From NCBI GenBank assembly GCA_030532895.1, contig JAUNKF010000010.1, forward strand, positions 49,546 through 113,545: a stretch of DNA of 64,000 nucleotides, read 5' to 3'. Made by a program: the position numbers and the translations under genes. This stretch comes from Lautropia sp. Lineage in GTDB: Bacteria > Pseudomonadota > Gammaproteobacteria > Burkholderiales > Burkholderiaceae_E. The notes under the pieces are model-generated. The model was not told the DNA's origin. It did no database searches and was given only the letters and a program-made list of their open reading frames with translations. The first letter of the stretch is position 1. Each line of letters starts with the position of its first letter. Shown here in pieces: positions 35,374 through 44,503 of the stretch.

Positions 35374-36081
35374 TCAGATCCCCGAGACGATGAGGACGCC
35401 AATCCGCTCAGCCAGCAGGAACACGGCGTCCTGTCGCTCTGCTTCATCGAGCAGCGGGACTGGCTCGGCTATGGGTATCAGGGTGCCATCCGGGATCCGA
35501 TCACCAAACAGGACAAAGGCGTGCGCCGCATCGTCCTGACGGGATACCCAGCTCAAACCTTGGGCCGTCGGGCATTGATGATGAATGGCCTCGGCCCATT
35601 GGCGCGTATATGGGTAAGCTTCTTTGTCGGTATCGATCAGTTGCTTTCGCCGGATGCCGAGCTTGCGCAAGGCAATGCTCGACAGATCGACCAATTGAAG
35701 CGGGTGATGCAGGCTCAGGATCGCATGCATCTGCCCCTGCAACTTCTGCTTGTCCAGGCTCTTGAAGCCGGGCGCAAAGGGCACATCATGAAAAACCGTT
35801 TCCATCAGCACGCAATCGAGCGTGGCGCCTGCATAGAGCGTGGGGACGGGTTGGCCGTGCTCATTCTGAATCGGGCTGAAGCGGGCATTGCCCTGCAAGC
35901 CCGGATTGAACTGGGCAGCGGCGTATCGGCTCAAATGAACACGATGCAGCACCGTGCCCGGCTGCCATTGCTTGATCGTGAGCGCCAGCTTTGAAGGAGG
36001 CGCTGGCAGCTGCGGACACGTATCTGTCACTTGAGTGCTGCGGGCCGCGGGCTTGTCGAGACAGGATCTCTGCTCAGCCAT
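35374..36081 (-). CDS. RES-domain toxin (NAD-degrading family)
   Basis: A 235-residue RES-family protein. The core reads HRVHLSRYAAAQFNPGLQGN, then ARFSPIQNEHGQPVPTLYAG, then TLDCVLMETVFHDVPF, with the conserved Arg, Tyr and Glu of the active site. RES toxins in Xre-RES systems degrade NAD+. Its ATG (36081) overlaps the antitoxin stop by 8 bases, so it is the downstream gene of a two-gene operon. About 35 residues precede the RES core, a little longer than usual. It converges with dadA. Confidence 0.88.
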   Translation of the reverse strand: MAEQRSCLDKPAARSTQVTDTCPQLPAPPSKLALTIKQWQPGTVLHRVHLSRYAAAQFNPGLQGNARFSPIQNEHGQPVPTLYAGATLDCVLMETVFHDVPFAPGFKSLDKQKLQGQMHAILSLHHPLQLVDLSSIALRKLGIRRKQLIDTDKEAYPYTRQWAEAIHHQCPTAQGLSWVSRQDDAAHAFVLFGDRIPDGTLIPIAEPVPLLDEAERQDAVFLLAERIGVLIVSGI

Positions 36082-36748
36082 GCACCACGCCCATCACCTC
36101 ATCCTGCGCAGCGCCCAGCACACGGGCCGGCTCGGTTCGCAGCAGATCCTGCGGTCGTTGGCCACCCAGAAAACTGTTGACGGACATGAACCAGTAGGCC
36201 ATGCCCCAGCCATCCTTGTGCGGCGCCAGCACCGTGATGATGCCGGCCAGCGCCTTGATCGGCCGAAAACCGGTGTCTGGATCCAGCCCATAGCCGGGGA
36301 AGTAATCGACCCCATTGTGGTGGATGGCAAAAATCTGCCCCTGTTTCTTCCACTTGTTGGGCTGGGCACTCGGGTTGCGTGGACTGAGGCCAGCCAACTG
36401 TGCCAGTTCGGTCGCATTGAGCCAGTCGCCGCTGGCCAGCACTGCCTTGCGGGCCGCCACCAGCATGCCGGCCTCTTTCAACAGCCGGGGGGAGACCGGT
36501 TCGGGCGGCACCAAGGCTTCGGCCAAGCGGTGCAGCCTCGACTGATCTTGCCGTTGTGAGAGCAAGGCGAGGAGGGAGGCCGTGACATCGCTGAGGTTTT
36601 CAGTGACCGATTGCAGGGCATCTGGCGGCAAATGCTTGAACGACAGTGCCAGCACCTGTTCGGCCCCGGAGCGGCCCAGCTGACGGCTGACCTCCTGGGG
36701 GGAGCCGGAAACCGTGTAAACACCCGGCCGTTCAGCCACGAAATGCAT
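36074..36748 (-). CDS. Xre/MbcA/ParS-like antitoxin of the RES system
   Basis: A 224-residue partner of the RES toxin. The C-terminal SVNSFLGGQRPQDLLRTEPARVLGAA is the toxin-binding motif of the MbcA/ParS/Xre antitoxin group. The middle part LNATELAQLAGLS...NKWKKQGQIFAIHHNG looks like a helix-turn-helix followed by a strand. AGGAG lies 6 bases ahead of the ATG. A consensus promoter overlapped by a large palindrome is directly upstream (36764-36810), the usual autoregulation setup. Confidence 0.82.
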   Translation of the reverse strand: MHFVAERPGVYTVSGSPQEVSRQLGRSGAEQVLALSFKHLPPDALQSVTENLSDVTASLLALLSQRQDQSRLHRLAEALVPPEPVSPRLLKEAGMLVAARKAVLASGDWLNATELAQLAGLSPRNPSAQPNKWKKQGQIFAIHHNGVDYFPGYGLDPDTGFRPIKALAGIITVLAPHKDGWGMAYWFMSVNSFLGGQRPQDLLRTEPARVLGAAQDEVMGVVHG

Positions 36749-36763
36749 CGATATCTCCTGAAA

Positions 36764-36810
36764 GGATATCTTGATGATCGAATTATAGAATCATCTTCAT
36801 ATCCTCACAA
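36764..36810 (-). promoter_or_regulatory. promoter and palindromic operator of the RES toxin-antitoxin operon
   Basis: On the - strand: -35 TTGTGA (36810-36805), a 17-base spacer, -10 TATAAT (36787-36782, perfect). Overlaid is the palindrome GGATAT-N3-GATGAT (36764-36778) with ATCATC-N3-ATATCC (36790-36804). The operator thus covers the -10 box and its flanks. Confidence 0.8.
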
Positions 36811-36822
36811 GAACCGTCTGTC

Positions 36823-36840
36823 CTGGCGCGTGTGGTGCAC
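36823..36840 (+). repeat. dispersed 18-bp repeat, copy
   Basis: CTGGCGCGTGTGGTGCAC, followed by CTGTTCGTC, which resembles the CTTCTTCGTC after the alr copy. It lies in the serB-antitoxin spacer. Confidence 0.6.
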
Positions 36841-36938
36841 CTGTTCGTCTCCTGAGCGCTGCGCCTGGGCCCACAGCACTGTCTGGCGCGGCCACATCAA
36901 GAATGACGGGATGCGCTTGGCTGTGCCCACCCGATGCA

Positions 36939-37787
36939 TCAAGCCTCGAACCAGCCAAGCACGGTATCCAGGCCGCCCCGGCGCACACTCCAGGTGGCGT
37001 GCTGACGCACGACCGGCTTGGCGTGATAGCCGACGGACAGGCCCGCCACGCCCATCATCCCCAGATCGTTGGCGCCATCACCGATCGCAATGGCCTCGGA
37101 CGGCTGACAACCGATGGCTGCACAGCATTCCTTCACGGCATTGGCCTTGAAGGCCGCATCCACGATCGGCCCCAGCACCCGCCCGGTGAGCCGGTCATTG
37201 ACGATCTCGAACTGGTTGGCAAAGGCAAAGTCGAAGCCCAGGCGCACCTTCAGCGGCTCGGTGAAGTGCGTGAAGCCCCCCGAAATCAGCATCGTCTTCA
37301 AGCCCTGCGCCTTGGCCGCCGCCAGCAAGCGCTCCGCCCCTGGCGACAGATGCAGCCGCTCGTCATACACCCGCTGGATCAGCTCGGCGCCCACACCCCG
37401 CATCATCGCCATCCGGCGCGTCAGGCTCTCGGTGAAGTCCTTGATCTCACCGCGCATCGCCGCCTCGGTAATGGCCGAAATCTCCGCCTTCAAGCCCGCC
37501 ATGTCGGCAATCTCGTCGAGCGTCTCCATCGTCACCAGCGTCGAATCCATGTCGATCGCCAGCAACTTGAAGTCCGACAAACGCAGCCCCCGCCGCACAT
37601 TGGCCGCATCCACCCCATATGCCTCGGCCATCCTGTCCAGCACATCGGGTGCAACCCCATCCACCGCCCAGACCGCACGCTGCCCCTGAGAAGAGACCGG
37701 CGCCAGACCCAACTGCTCGCTGATGGCCGCCACCGTCTCATCATCAAGCGCAGGGTGTTTCTGAACGATCAACAAATTCTGGCTCAT
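36939..37787 (-). CDS. serB: phosphoserine phosphatase SerB
   Basis: Last step of serine synthesis, dephosphorylating L-phosphoserine. The 282 residues contain the HAD nucleophile motif DMDST (D79, D81), the ISGGFTHFT motif and the metal-binding GDGANDLGMM near the end. An N-terminal regulatory-type region precedes the HAD core, as in other proteobacterial SerB. It lies next to mfd in the same orientation, a common Burkholderiales arrangement. Confidence 0.95.
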   Translation of the reverse strand: MSQNLLIVQKHPALDDETVAAISEQLGLAPVSSQGQRAVWAVDGVAPDVLDRMAEAYGVDAANVRRGLRLSDFKLLAIDMDSTLVTMETLDEIADMAGLKAEISAITEAAMRGEIKDFTESLTRRMAMMRGVGAELIQRVYDERLHLSPGAERLLAAAKAQGLKTMLISGGFTHFTEPLKVRLGFDFAFANQFEIVNDRLTGRVLGPIVDAAFKANAVKECCAAIGCQPSEAIAIGDGANDLGMMGVAGLSVGYHAKPVVRQHATWSVRRGGLDTVLGWFEA

Positions 37788-37956
37788 TTTTCAAATCACA
37801 AAAAAGGGGCAACCACACGCCCATCGTCAGCCAACATCATCATGGAAGAAGGCTAGGACAAACCCCAGCGACGACAAGCGCCGTGCAGGCGCCACGAAAA
37901 CGCCGATCATAACGGATCGTCTGGTGCCCGGAAGGGGCTTTCGCGGGGACGAATAA

Positions 37957-37974
37957 GTTCATAACACGCTCTAG
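37957..37974 (-). repeat. dispersed 18-bp repeat, copy containing the mfd stop codon
   Basis: GTTCATAACACGCTCTAG on the + strand; on the - strand it begins CTAG, whose TAG is the mfd stop. Six bases further on lies the 17-base block (37934-37950) shared exactly with the dinG copy. Confidence 0.75.
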
Positions 37975-40900
37975 GCGCGCTTCTTTTTCTTCCCACCCCG
38001 CCCCTGAGCCCCGCCAGCCAGTGCCACCTCAACCACGCCCCCTTCGCCATCAACCTTGGCCACCTTCGGCGGCAACAACGCCTGCAGGATGTTCCGCACG
38101 GCGCCGATCCGTTCGGCCGTCTCCGCATGCATCACCTTGATCCGCAACCGATCCTGCCCGGCAAAGCTCGTGTCACGACGTGATTGCGCAAACGCCAGGA
38201 TCTGGGCGGGTGGGGTGATCGGTTGTGGTTCGAACTGCAGCAGCACCCCCTCGGCCGAGGCATCCACCTTCACGATGCCGATGTCGGTGGCCATCAGCCG
38301 CAACCGGTGGCTTTCGATCAGCGTTTGTGCCGCTTCCGGCAGCTTGCCGAAACGGTCGATCAGCTCCTCGCGCAACTGCCCCAGCTGATCGGTGTCCTTG
38401 GCATTGGCCAGTCGCTTGTAGAGCATCAATCGCTCATGCACATCGGGGCAATAATCATCCGGCAGCAGGGCAGGGGCGTGCAGCTTGATTTCCGGCACCC
38501 TGGCCATCGTGGCGGCCAGATCCGGCTCGCGCCCTGATTTGAGTGCCTCGACCGCCTGCTGAAGCATCTCGGTGTAGAGCGTGAAGCCCACCTCCTGCAT
38601 TTCACCCGACTGGGAATCCCCCAGCACTTCGCCCGCACCACGGATCTCCAGGTCGTGCATCGACAGGTAGAAGCCGGATCCCAGCTCTTCCATCATCTGG
38701 ATCGCTTCGAGCCGTTTCTCGGCATCCTTCGTGATGGCGGCCTCGTCCGGGATCAGCAAATAGGCATATGCCTGATGATGGGAACGTCCGACACGCCCAC
38801 GCAACTGATGCAACTGCGCCAGCCCGAACTTGTCGGCCCGATGCATGATGATGGTGTTGGCCGTCGGCACGTCGATGCCGGTTTCGATGATGGTGGTGCA
38901 GAGCAGCACGTTGAAGCGCTGCTGATGAAAATCCCGCATCACCTGTTCCAGCTGGCGCTCCGGCATCTGGCCATGCGCCACCTCGATGCGGGCCTCGGGC
39001 ACGAGTTCGGCCAACGCCTGACGGCGGTTTTCGATCGTGCCAACCTCGTTGTGCAGGAAGTAGACCTGCCCGCCACGCTTCAGCTCGCGCAGCATCGCCT
39101 CCCGGATCGTGCTCTGCGTCTCCTTGCGCACGAAAGTCCGGATCGCCAGCCGCTTCTGCGGGGCCGTCGCGATCACGGAAAAATCCCGAATCCCTTCCAG
39201 GCTCATCGCCAGCGTGCGCGGAATCGGGGTAGCCGTCAGCGTCAGCACATCGATCTCGGCGCGCAGGTTCTTCAGCTGCTCCTTCTGCCGCACGCCGAAG
39301 CGGTGTTCTTCATCGATGATGACGAGGCCCAGATCCTTGAACGTCACCTCCTTCGAGAGCAGCTTGTGCGTGCCGATCACCACATCGATCCTGCCTTCGG
39401 CCAACGCCTGGATCGTGTTGCGCGTGGACTTGGCCGTGCCAAAGCGGGACAGCTCCGCCACCGTCAGCGGAAAGCTGGAAAACCGGTCATTGAAGGTCTG
39501 GAAATGCTGCTCGGCCAGGAGCGTGGTCGGCGTCAGCACCGCCACCTGCTTGCCGGAGGCGGCGGCAACGAAAGCCGCACGCAAGGCCACCTCGGTCTTG
39601 CCAAAGCCCACATCGCCACAGACGAGCCGATCCATCGGTTTGGCCGCCGTCAGATCCTGCACGACGGCGTGAATGGCAGCCAGCTGATCCGGCGTTTCCT
39701 CGAAACCGAAGCCTTCGGCAAAGGCAGCGTAGCTGTTCGCATCGAAACCGAAGGCATGGCCGGGCCGGGCCGCCCGCCGGGCATAGAGATCCAGCAGCTC
39801 GACCGCGGTGTCACGCGCCTTCTCGGCCGCTTTTCGGCGGGCACGATCCCACTGGCCCGACCCCAGCGTGTGCAGGGGCGCATTCTCGGGCGCGGCGCCC
39901 GTGTATCGGCCGATGAGGTGCAGCATCGCCACCGGCACGTACAGCGTGGCCTCGTTGGCATAAGAAAGATGCAGGAACTCGGTCGTGCCATCGCCGAGGT
40001 CGATGTTGACCAGCCCCATGTAACGGCCGATGCCATGCTGCGCATGCACGACCGGGTCACCCGGCTTCAGCTCCGACAGATCACGGATGAGCGTGTCCAC
40101 CTGCGTGGCCTGCATGCTCCGGCCACGGGCACTTTGACGCACGAAGGCCGGGAACAGCTCGCTTTCGGTGATCAGCAGCAGCTCGCCCGACACCAGCCGG
40201 AACCCCCGGTGGATCGGCCCGACCGTCAGGACGACGTCCGCCTCGTGGGCGATGGCCGATGACCAGTCGTCAGCCGTTGCCAGCTTCAGGCCCGCATCGG
40301 AGAACAGCTCCTGCAAGGTTTCTCGCCGTCCGAGGGATTCGGCCACGATCAGCCGTTTCTCCGGTATCCCCTCGACGGGCGGCGGCGTATCGAGGACGAG
40401 CCGCAACGCATTGACCGGGTCGGCGAGCCGCCGATTGACCGCCACATCGGGCACTGCCGTCGCATTGGCCCGGTCAGCCTGCAGATCCAGGGCCTGAACC
40501 GACGGTACCGGCATCGTGTAACGCTGGAAAGCATGCGTGCGCGTAAAGAACTGATCCGCCTTCAGGAACAGCTCATCCGGCCGCAGGGCCGGGCGGGCCG
40601 CATCATGACCGATGAAGTCGAAGCGTTGCTGCGCATCAGCCAGAAAAGCCTGAATCTGCTCATCGAGGTCGCCGTGCAGGATCAACTCGCTGCCTGGCGG
40701 CATGTAATCGAAGACCGTGGCCATCTCGTCGAAAAAGAGCGGCAGATAATACTCGATGCCATTAGGCGCCACACCATTGCCGATATCGCGATAAAGCGTC
40801 ACCTTCGACGGATCACCATCGAAACGCTCACGCCAACGCCCCCGAAAGGCCGTGCGCGCGGCTTCATCGAGCGGAAACTCTCGGCCTGGCAGCAGTTTGA

Positions 40901-41549
40901 CGAGCTTGACCGGATAGAGGCTACGCTGTGTGTCGGGATCGAAGGTGCGGATGCTGTCGATCTCGTCATCGAACAGATCCAGCCGGTAGGGCAGGGGTGA
41001 GCCCATCGGGAACAAATCGATCAGGCTGCCACGCACGGCATATTCACCAGGGCGCAGCACCTGATCCACGTGCTCGTAACCGGCCAGGGTGAGCTGGGAC
41101 TTCAGCGCGGCCTCGTCAAGCCGCATCCCTTGCCGAAAATCGAATGTGCGCGAGGCCAGCCACGACGGCGGCGGCAAACGATGCACGGCGGTGCTGGCCG
41201 CCACCAGCAGCACGTCGAGTTGTCGGTGCTGCAACTGGTAGAGCGCCGCCAGGCGTTCGGAGACCAGATCCTGATGGGGAGACAGATGATCGTAGGGCAG
41301 GGTTTCCCAATCGGGCAGCTGCGCCACGGCAAGGGCCGGTGAGAACCAGCGTAACTCGGCTGCCAGACGGGTGCAGTCGGCGGGTTGGGCGCATACAATG
41401 ATGCTGGTTTTTTCGCCCAGCGGCGAGGGCGTATCATTCTGCCTTGCTTGCGCACGTGCGTCAGGCGGGCTGGCCGGCAACATCCCGGCAAGCAGCCAGG
41501 CGTCCGATGAGCCGAAACCGGCAGGAAGTCGGTGGTTGGAAGATTGCAA
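37971..41549 (-). CDS. mfd: transcription-repair coupling factor Mfd
   Basis: Frees stalled RNA polymerase and recruits UvrA. About 1190 residues, with the UvrB-homology N-terminus (LPDWETLPYDHLSPHQDLVSERL), the RNA-polymerase-interaction domain (DPVVHAQHGIGRYMGL), and the RecG-like motor with GDVGFGKTEVALRAAF, DEEHRFGV and TATPIPRTLAMS. The C-terminal domain ends in a Lys/Arg-rich tail. The start is uncertain: homology begins near SSDAWLLAG, so the TTG at 41549 is chosen. A further TTG at 41636 would overlap ispD. The stop lies in a copy of the dispersed repeat. Confidence 0.94.
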   Translation of the reverse strand: MQSSNHRLPAGFGSSDAWLLAGMLPASPPDARAQARQNDTPSPLGEKTSIIVCAQPADCTRLAAELRWFSPALAVAQLPDWETLPYDHLSPHQDLVSERLAALYQLQHRQLDVLLVAASTAVHRLPPPSWLASRTFDFRQGMRLDEAALKSQLTLAGYEHVDQVLRPGEYAVRGSLIDLFPMGSPLPYRLDLFDDEIDSIRTFDPDTQRSLYPVKLVKLLPGREFPLDEAARTAFRGRWRERFDGDPSKVTLYRDIGNGVAPNGIEYYLPLFFDEMATVFDYMPPGSELILHGDLDEQIQAFLADAQQRFDFIGHDAARPALRPDELFLKADQFFTRTHAFQRYTMPVPSVQALDLQADRANATAVPDVAVNRRLADPVNALRLVLDTPPPVEGIPEKRLIVAESLGRRETLQELFSDAGLKLATADDWSSAIAHEADVVLTVGPIHRGFRLVSGELLLITESELFPAFVRQSARGRSMQATQVDTLIRDLSELKPGDPVVHAQHGIGRYMGLVNIDLGDGTTEFLHLSYANEATLYVPVAMLHLIGRYTGAAPENAPLHTLGSGQWDRARRKAAEKARDTAVELLDLYARRAARPGHAFGFDANSYAAFAEGFGFEETPDQLAAIHAVVQDLTAAKPMDRLVCGDVGFGKTEVALRAAFVAAASGKQVAVLTPTTLLAEQHFQTFNDRFSSFPLTVAELSRFGTAKSTRNTIQALAEGRIDVVIGTHKLLSKEVTFKDLGLVIIDEEHRFGVRQKEQLKNLRAEIDVLTLTATPIPRTLAMSLEGIRDFSVIATAPQKRLAIRTFVRKETQSTIREAMLRELKRGGQVYFLHNEVGTIENRRQALAELVPEARIEVAHGQMPERQLEQVMRDFHQQRFNVLLCTTIIETGIDVPTANTIIMHRADKFGLAQLHQLRGRVGRSHHQAYAYLLIPDEAAITKDAEKRLEAIQMMEELGSGFYLSMHDLEIRGAGEVLGDSQSGEMQEVGFTLYTEMLQQAVEALKSGREPDLAATMARVPEIKLHAPALLPDDYCPDVHERLMLYKRLANAKDTDQLGQLREELIDRFGKLPEAAQTLIESHRLRLMATDIGIVKVDASAEGVLLQFEPQPITPPAQILAFAQSRRDTSFAGQDRLRIKVMHAETAERIGAVRNILQALLPPKVAKVDGEGGVVEVALAGGAQGRGGKKKKRA

Positions 41550-41628
41550 GATGGGAAACCCGTTGAAACAGTCGGGATGTGAAGCGACGTATTTTATCCG
41601 CAGGGCGAGGATCCCGGCGGACAGGACA

Positions 41629-42432
41629 ATGCGCAAAGAATTGAATCAGCGGGCCGGCAACAGGCCATCACCGTCGGATGGCGAGTCTCCTTCCGGTGAA
41701 CATCCCCATGAAGCCCGTCATTTCGTCCTGATTCCGGCAGCCGGCAGTGGCAGCCGATTCGGCGCGAAGGTGCCGAAACAGTACCTGGAACTGGGCGGGG
41801 GGCGTACCGTGCTGGAAGCGACGGTGTCGGTCTTTCTGGCCGAACCCTGGATCGCCAGGGTGGCCGTCGTCGTTCAGCCGGATGACGAGCTGGCGCTGCG
41901 CCTGCCAGGGCTTCGACACCCCAAGGTGCTGCTGATCCGCCGCGGTGGTGACAGCCGTCGCGATACGGTGCTGAACGGCCTGACTGCACTAGCCCAACGC
42001 GGCCTGGTCGAGGCGCGCGACTGGATCTATGTGCATGATGCGGCCCGCCCCGGCCTGGATGCCGTGAGCCTGCGACGACTGGCCTCGCATCTGGAGCACG
42101 AGCCCTGTGGGGCGCTGCTGTGCGTACCGGTCACCGACACGGTCAAACGGATCGACACACGTGCCTCACTGGCCGCCAGTGCCGAGTACCGATCGGGAGG
42201 CACGGTGGATCGCAGCCGGCTTTGGCTTGCCCAAACCCCTCAGGTCTTCCGTTTCGCCGCGCTTCGCAAAGCCTTGGTCGCTCACCCGAACGTGACGGAT
42301 GAGGCCGGTGCCATCGAGGCCGAAGGCGGTCGCCCGCGAATGATCAGTGGTACCCGACGCAACCTGAAGATCACGACCCCTGAGGATCTGATCATGCTGA
42401 GGGTTTTGATGACGCAACACCCCGACCGGTAG
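41629..42432 (+). CDS. ispD: 2-C-methyl-D-erythritol 4-phosphate cytidylyltransferase
   Basis: Third step of the MEP isoprenoid pathway. The 267 residues show the nucleotide-binding LIPAAGSGSRFGAKVPKQYLEL with the catalytic Arg and Lys, then VHDAARPG, VPVTDTVKRI and LAQTPQVFRF. About 30 polar residues precede the conserved start; no better start exists downstream, so the ATG at 41629 stands. It is divergent from mfd, with ispF 154 bases downstream. Confidence 0.95.
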   Translation: MRKELNQRAGNRPSPSDGESPSGEHPHEARHFVLIPAAGSGSRFGAKVPKQYLELGGGRTVLEATVSVFLAEPWIARVAVVVQPDDELALRLPGLRHPKVLLIRRGGDSRRDTVLNGLTALAQRGLVEARDWIYVHDAARPGLDAVSLRRLASHLEHEPCGALLCVPVTDTVKRIDTRASLAASAEYRSGGTVDRSRLWLAQTPQVFRFAALRKALVAHPNVTDEAGAIEAEGGRPRMISGTRRNLKITTPEDLIMLRVLMTQHPDR

Positions 42433-42586
42433 CGTCTGCCATCGTCAGACAGCGCCCAGGCCCATGACATCGTGACGAACACGAACCAAACAGCGTGCAT
42501 CCTGACGTCAGTCCTGCCGCAGCCGTGAGGCCATTCACCGGCACAGCACGCACCAACACACGCGACGAAGGAGTAGAGAAAAACCC

Positions 42587-43084
42587 ATGACGAACCCAAG
42601 AAAGGAAGTGCCTTTCCGCATCGGGCAAGGCTATGACCTGCACGTTCTGGTGGAAAACCGCCCCCTGATCATTGGCGGTGTGCATGTGGATCATCCACTT
42701 GGGCTGGCCGGCCACTCGGATGCCGATGTGCTGGCCCATGCCATCACCGATGCGCTCCTGGGCGCAGCCGGACTGGGCGACATCGGGCATCACTTTCCCG
42801 ATACCGACCCGGCTTTCAAGGATGCCGACAGCCTCGTCCTGCTGAAGGCAGCGATGAGCGCAGTACGGGCCAAGGGGTTCGAACTGGGCAATATCGATGC
42901 AACGATCATCGCGCAGCAGCCCAAGATGAAACCCTGGCTGCCCGGCATGATCGAGGCCCTGTCGAGGGCCATCGACTGCGATCCGTCCCAGATCAACCTG
43001 AAAGCCAAGACTAACGAGAAGGTTGGGACTATCGGCCGGTGCGAGTCGATTGCCGCGCTTGCAACAGCTCTGCTGGTGCGCTGA
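42587..43084 (+). CDS. ispF: 2-C-methyl-D-erythritol 2,4-cyclodiphosphate synthase
   Basis: Forms the cyclic diphosphate intermediate of the MEP pathway. The 165 residues carry RIGQGYDLH (zinc ligands Asp and His), GHSDADVLAHAI, HFPDTDPAFKDADS and KAKTNEKVGTIGR. Length matches the family. It follows ispD, the usual order. Its last 56 bases overlap the 3' end of envZ on the other strand. Confidence 0.96.
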   Translation: MTNPRKEVPFRIGQGYDLHVLVENRPLIIGGVHVDHPLGLAGHSDADVLAHAITDALLGAAGLGDIGHHFPDTDPAFKDADSLVLLKAAMSAVRAKGFELGNIDATIIAQQPKMKPWLPGMIEALSRAIDCDPSQINLKAKTNEKVGTIGRCESIAALATALLVR

Positions 43085-44456
43085 CCGGATCGAGGGTATC
43101 CACGAAGGTTTCCTTGGCCGCGCCCTTGTCCGTATCCAGGTCGCGCAGCACGACACGGATTTTCAGGCCACCGCCCGACGCATTTTCCATGATCATGCCG
43201 CCACGGGCGCGGCGGGCGAGGCGCGCCACGATGGCCAGTCCCAGCCCGGAACCGCCCACGGTGCTGCGCTCGGTGTCCAGCCGCGCAAAGGGGCGAGCCA
43301 GCCGGCTCAACGCATCTTCCGGCACGCCAGGGCCGTGGTCGCGGAAGATCAACTCCACGCCTTTTTCGTGACGACGACCGATCACATCGATACGCACATT
43401 GCGCTCACCGGGCGTAGCCCCATACTTGATCGCATTTTCAAAGACATTGCTCAGCACCCGCTCCAACAACATCGGGTTGCCTTGCCACATCAGCCCCGGT
43501 TCCACCCGCTTGTAGACCGACAGGAGACCAGCGGCACGCTCGCGCCCATAAAAACGCAGAAACTGGGCGAAGGCGTGGTTGATGTCCACCGGTTCCACCG
43601 TTCTTTCGAGCGGGCTGGCGAATTCCACGAACTGATGCACGATGGAGTCGATCCGCTCGATTTCCTCGATCATCGACGCCTGGCTTGCCTCCGAGAGACC
43701 GCTCAACTCGACCTCCAGTCTCAATCGCGTGAGTGGCGTGCGCACATCGTGCGAGACCCCTGCCAGCACGATGGCCCGGTCGGCATCGATGGCCTGCAAT
43801 TCACCAGCCAGCTCGTTGAAGCGCCGGTTCAGCATGGCAATCTCGGGCGGGCCGGTTTCCCGTAAGCGGGGCGGTGGCTCACCGCGCGAGAGTCGGTCGA
43901 TCGAACGTGCCAGATTGGCCAGCGGCCGGTTGACGAGCCGGCTGATCAGCAACGCGCCGATCATGGCCAGGATGATGGCAATCACCATGGCAGCCGCCTC
44001 CTTCCAGGTGGCCGGCTGCGGTGCTTCCAGCTTGCGCGGCTCGGCCATCAACCAGTAGGCATCATCGCCCACCTGGAAACTGACCCAGAGCGCATAAACG
44101 CCATCCACACGACTGGCCACGACGGTGGGCTCCTTGAGCTTCTCGGTGAGCAAGCGCTCGACACGGCCACCAAGCCGGCGATCCGGCCACGGCTCGACCT
44201 TCAGATCCTTATCCAGCTGGTAGACACGCAAGCCCCGGTTGTCGGCCAAGGCTTGTAGCAGCGCGGCATGCGCTTCCGGTCGGCTGTGGGTGAGGGCGGC
44301 CTTTGCCAACTGGATGGCAGCGGCCAGATCGTTGGCCACACGTCCGGTTTGAGGCATGCGCTCAAAGGTGCGGTACAGCTGATACCACGCCCCCAAACTG
44401 ATCGTCAGCAACAGCGTGATGAGCGCAAAGGTGCGCCAGAACAGACTCAAGCCCAA
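43029..44456 (-). CDS. envZ: EnvZ-type sensor histidine kinase
   Basis: Membrane sensor of the OmpR/EnvZ two-component system. The 475 residues have a first transmembrane segment at about 8-25, a periplasmic domain, a second membrane segment near 155-173, and a HAMP linker. The phosphoacceptor H236 is in GVSHDVRTPLTRLRLE; the ATPase domain has NVFENAIKYG, FRDHGPGVP and GGSGLGLAIVARLA. The start appears to be TTG (44456), since no ATG fits; GGAG lies about 12 bases ahead. It is 47 bases downstream of ompR. Confidence 0.92.
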   Translation of the reverse strand: MGLSLFWRTFALITLLLTISLGAWYQLYRTFERMPQTGRVANDLAAAIQLAKAALTHSRPEAHAALLQALADNRGLRVYQLDKDLKVEPWPDRRLGGRVERLLTEKLKEPTVVASRVDGVYALWVSFQVGDDAYWLMAEPRKLEAPQPATWKEAAAMVIAIILAMIGALLISRLVNRPLANLARSIDRLSRGEPPPRLRETGPPEIAMLNRRFNELAGELQAIDADRAIVLAGVSHDVRTPLTRLRLEVELSGLSEASQASMIEEIERIDSIVHQFVEFASPLERTVEPVDINHAFAQFLRFYGRERAAGLLSVYKRVEPGLMWQGNPMLLERVLSNVFENAIKYGATPGERNVRIDVIGRRHEKGVELIFRDHGPGVPEDALSRLARPFARLDTERSTVGGSGLGLAIVARLARRARGGMIMENASGGGLKIRVVLRDLDTDKGAAKETFVDTLDPVSAPAELLQARQSTRTGR

Positions 44457-44503
44457 GACGTTAAGGCTCCATCACAAACGACGGACAGCTCCACCGCGAT
44501 CCT

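Noticed and set aside
38655..40262. 535-codon + strand frame opposite mfd
   Set aside because: Shadow of the mfd helicase region.
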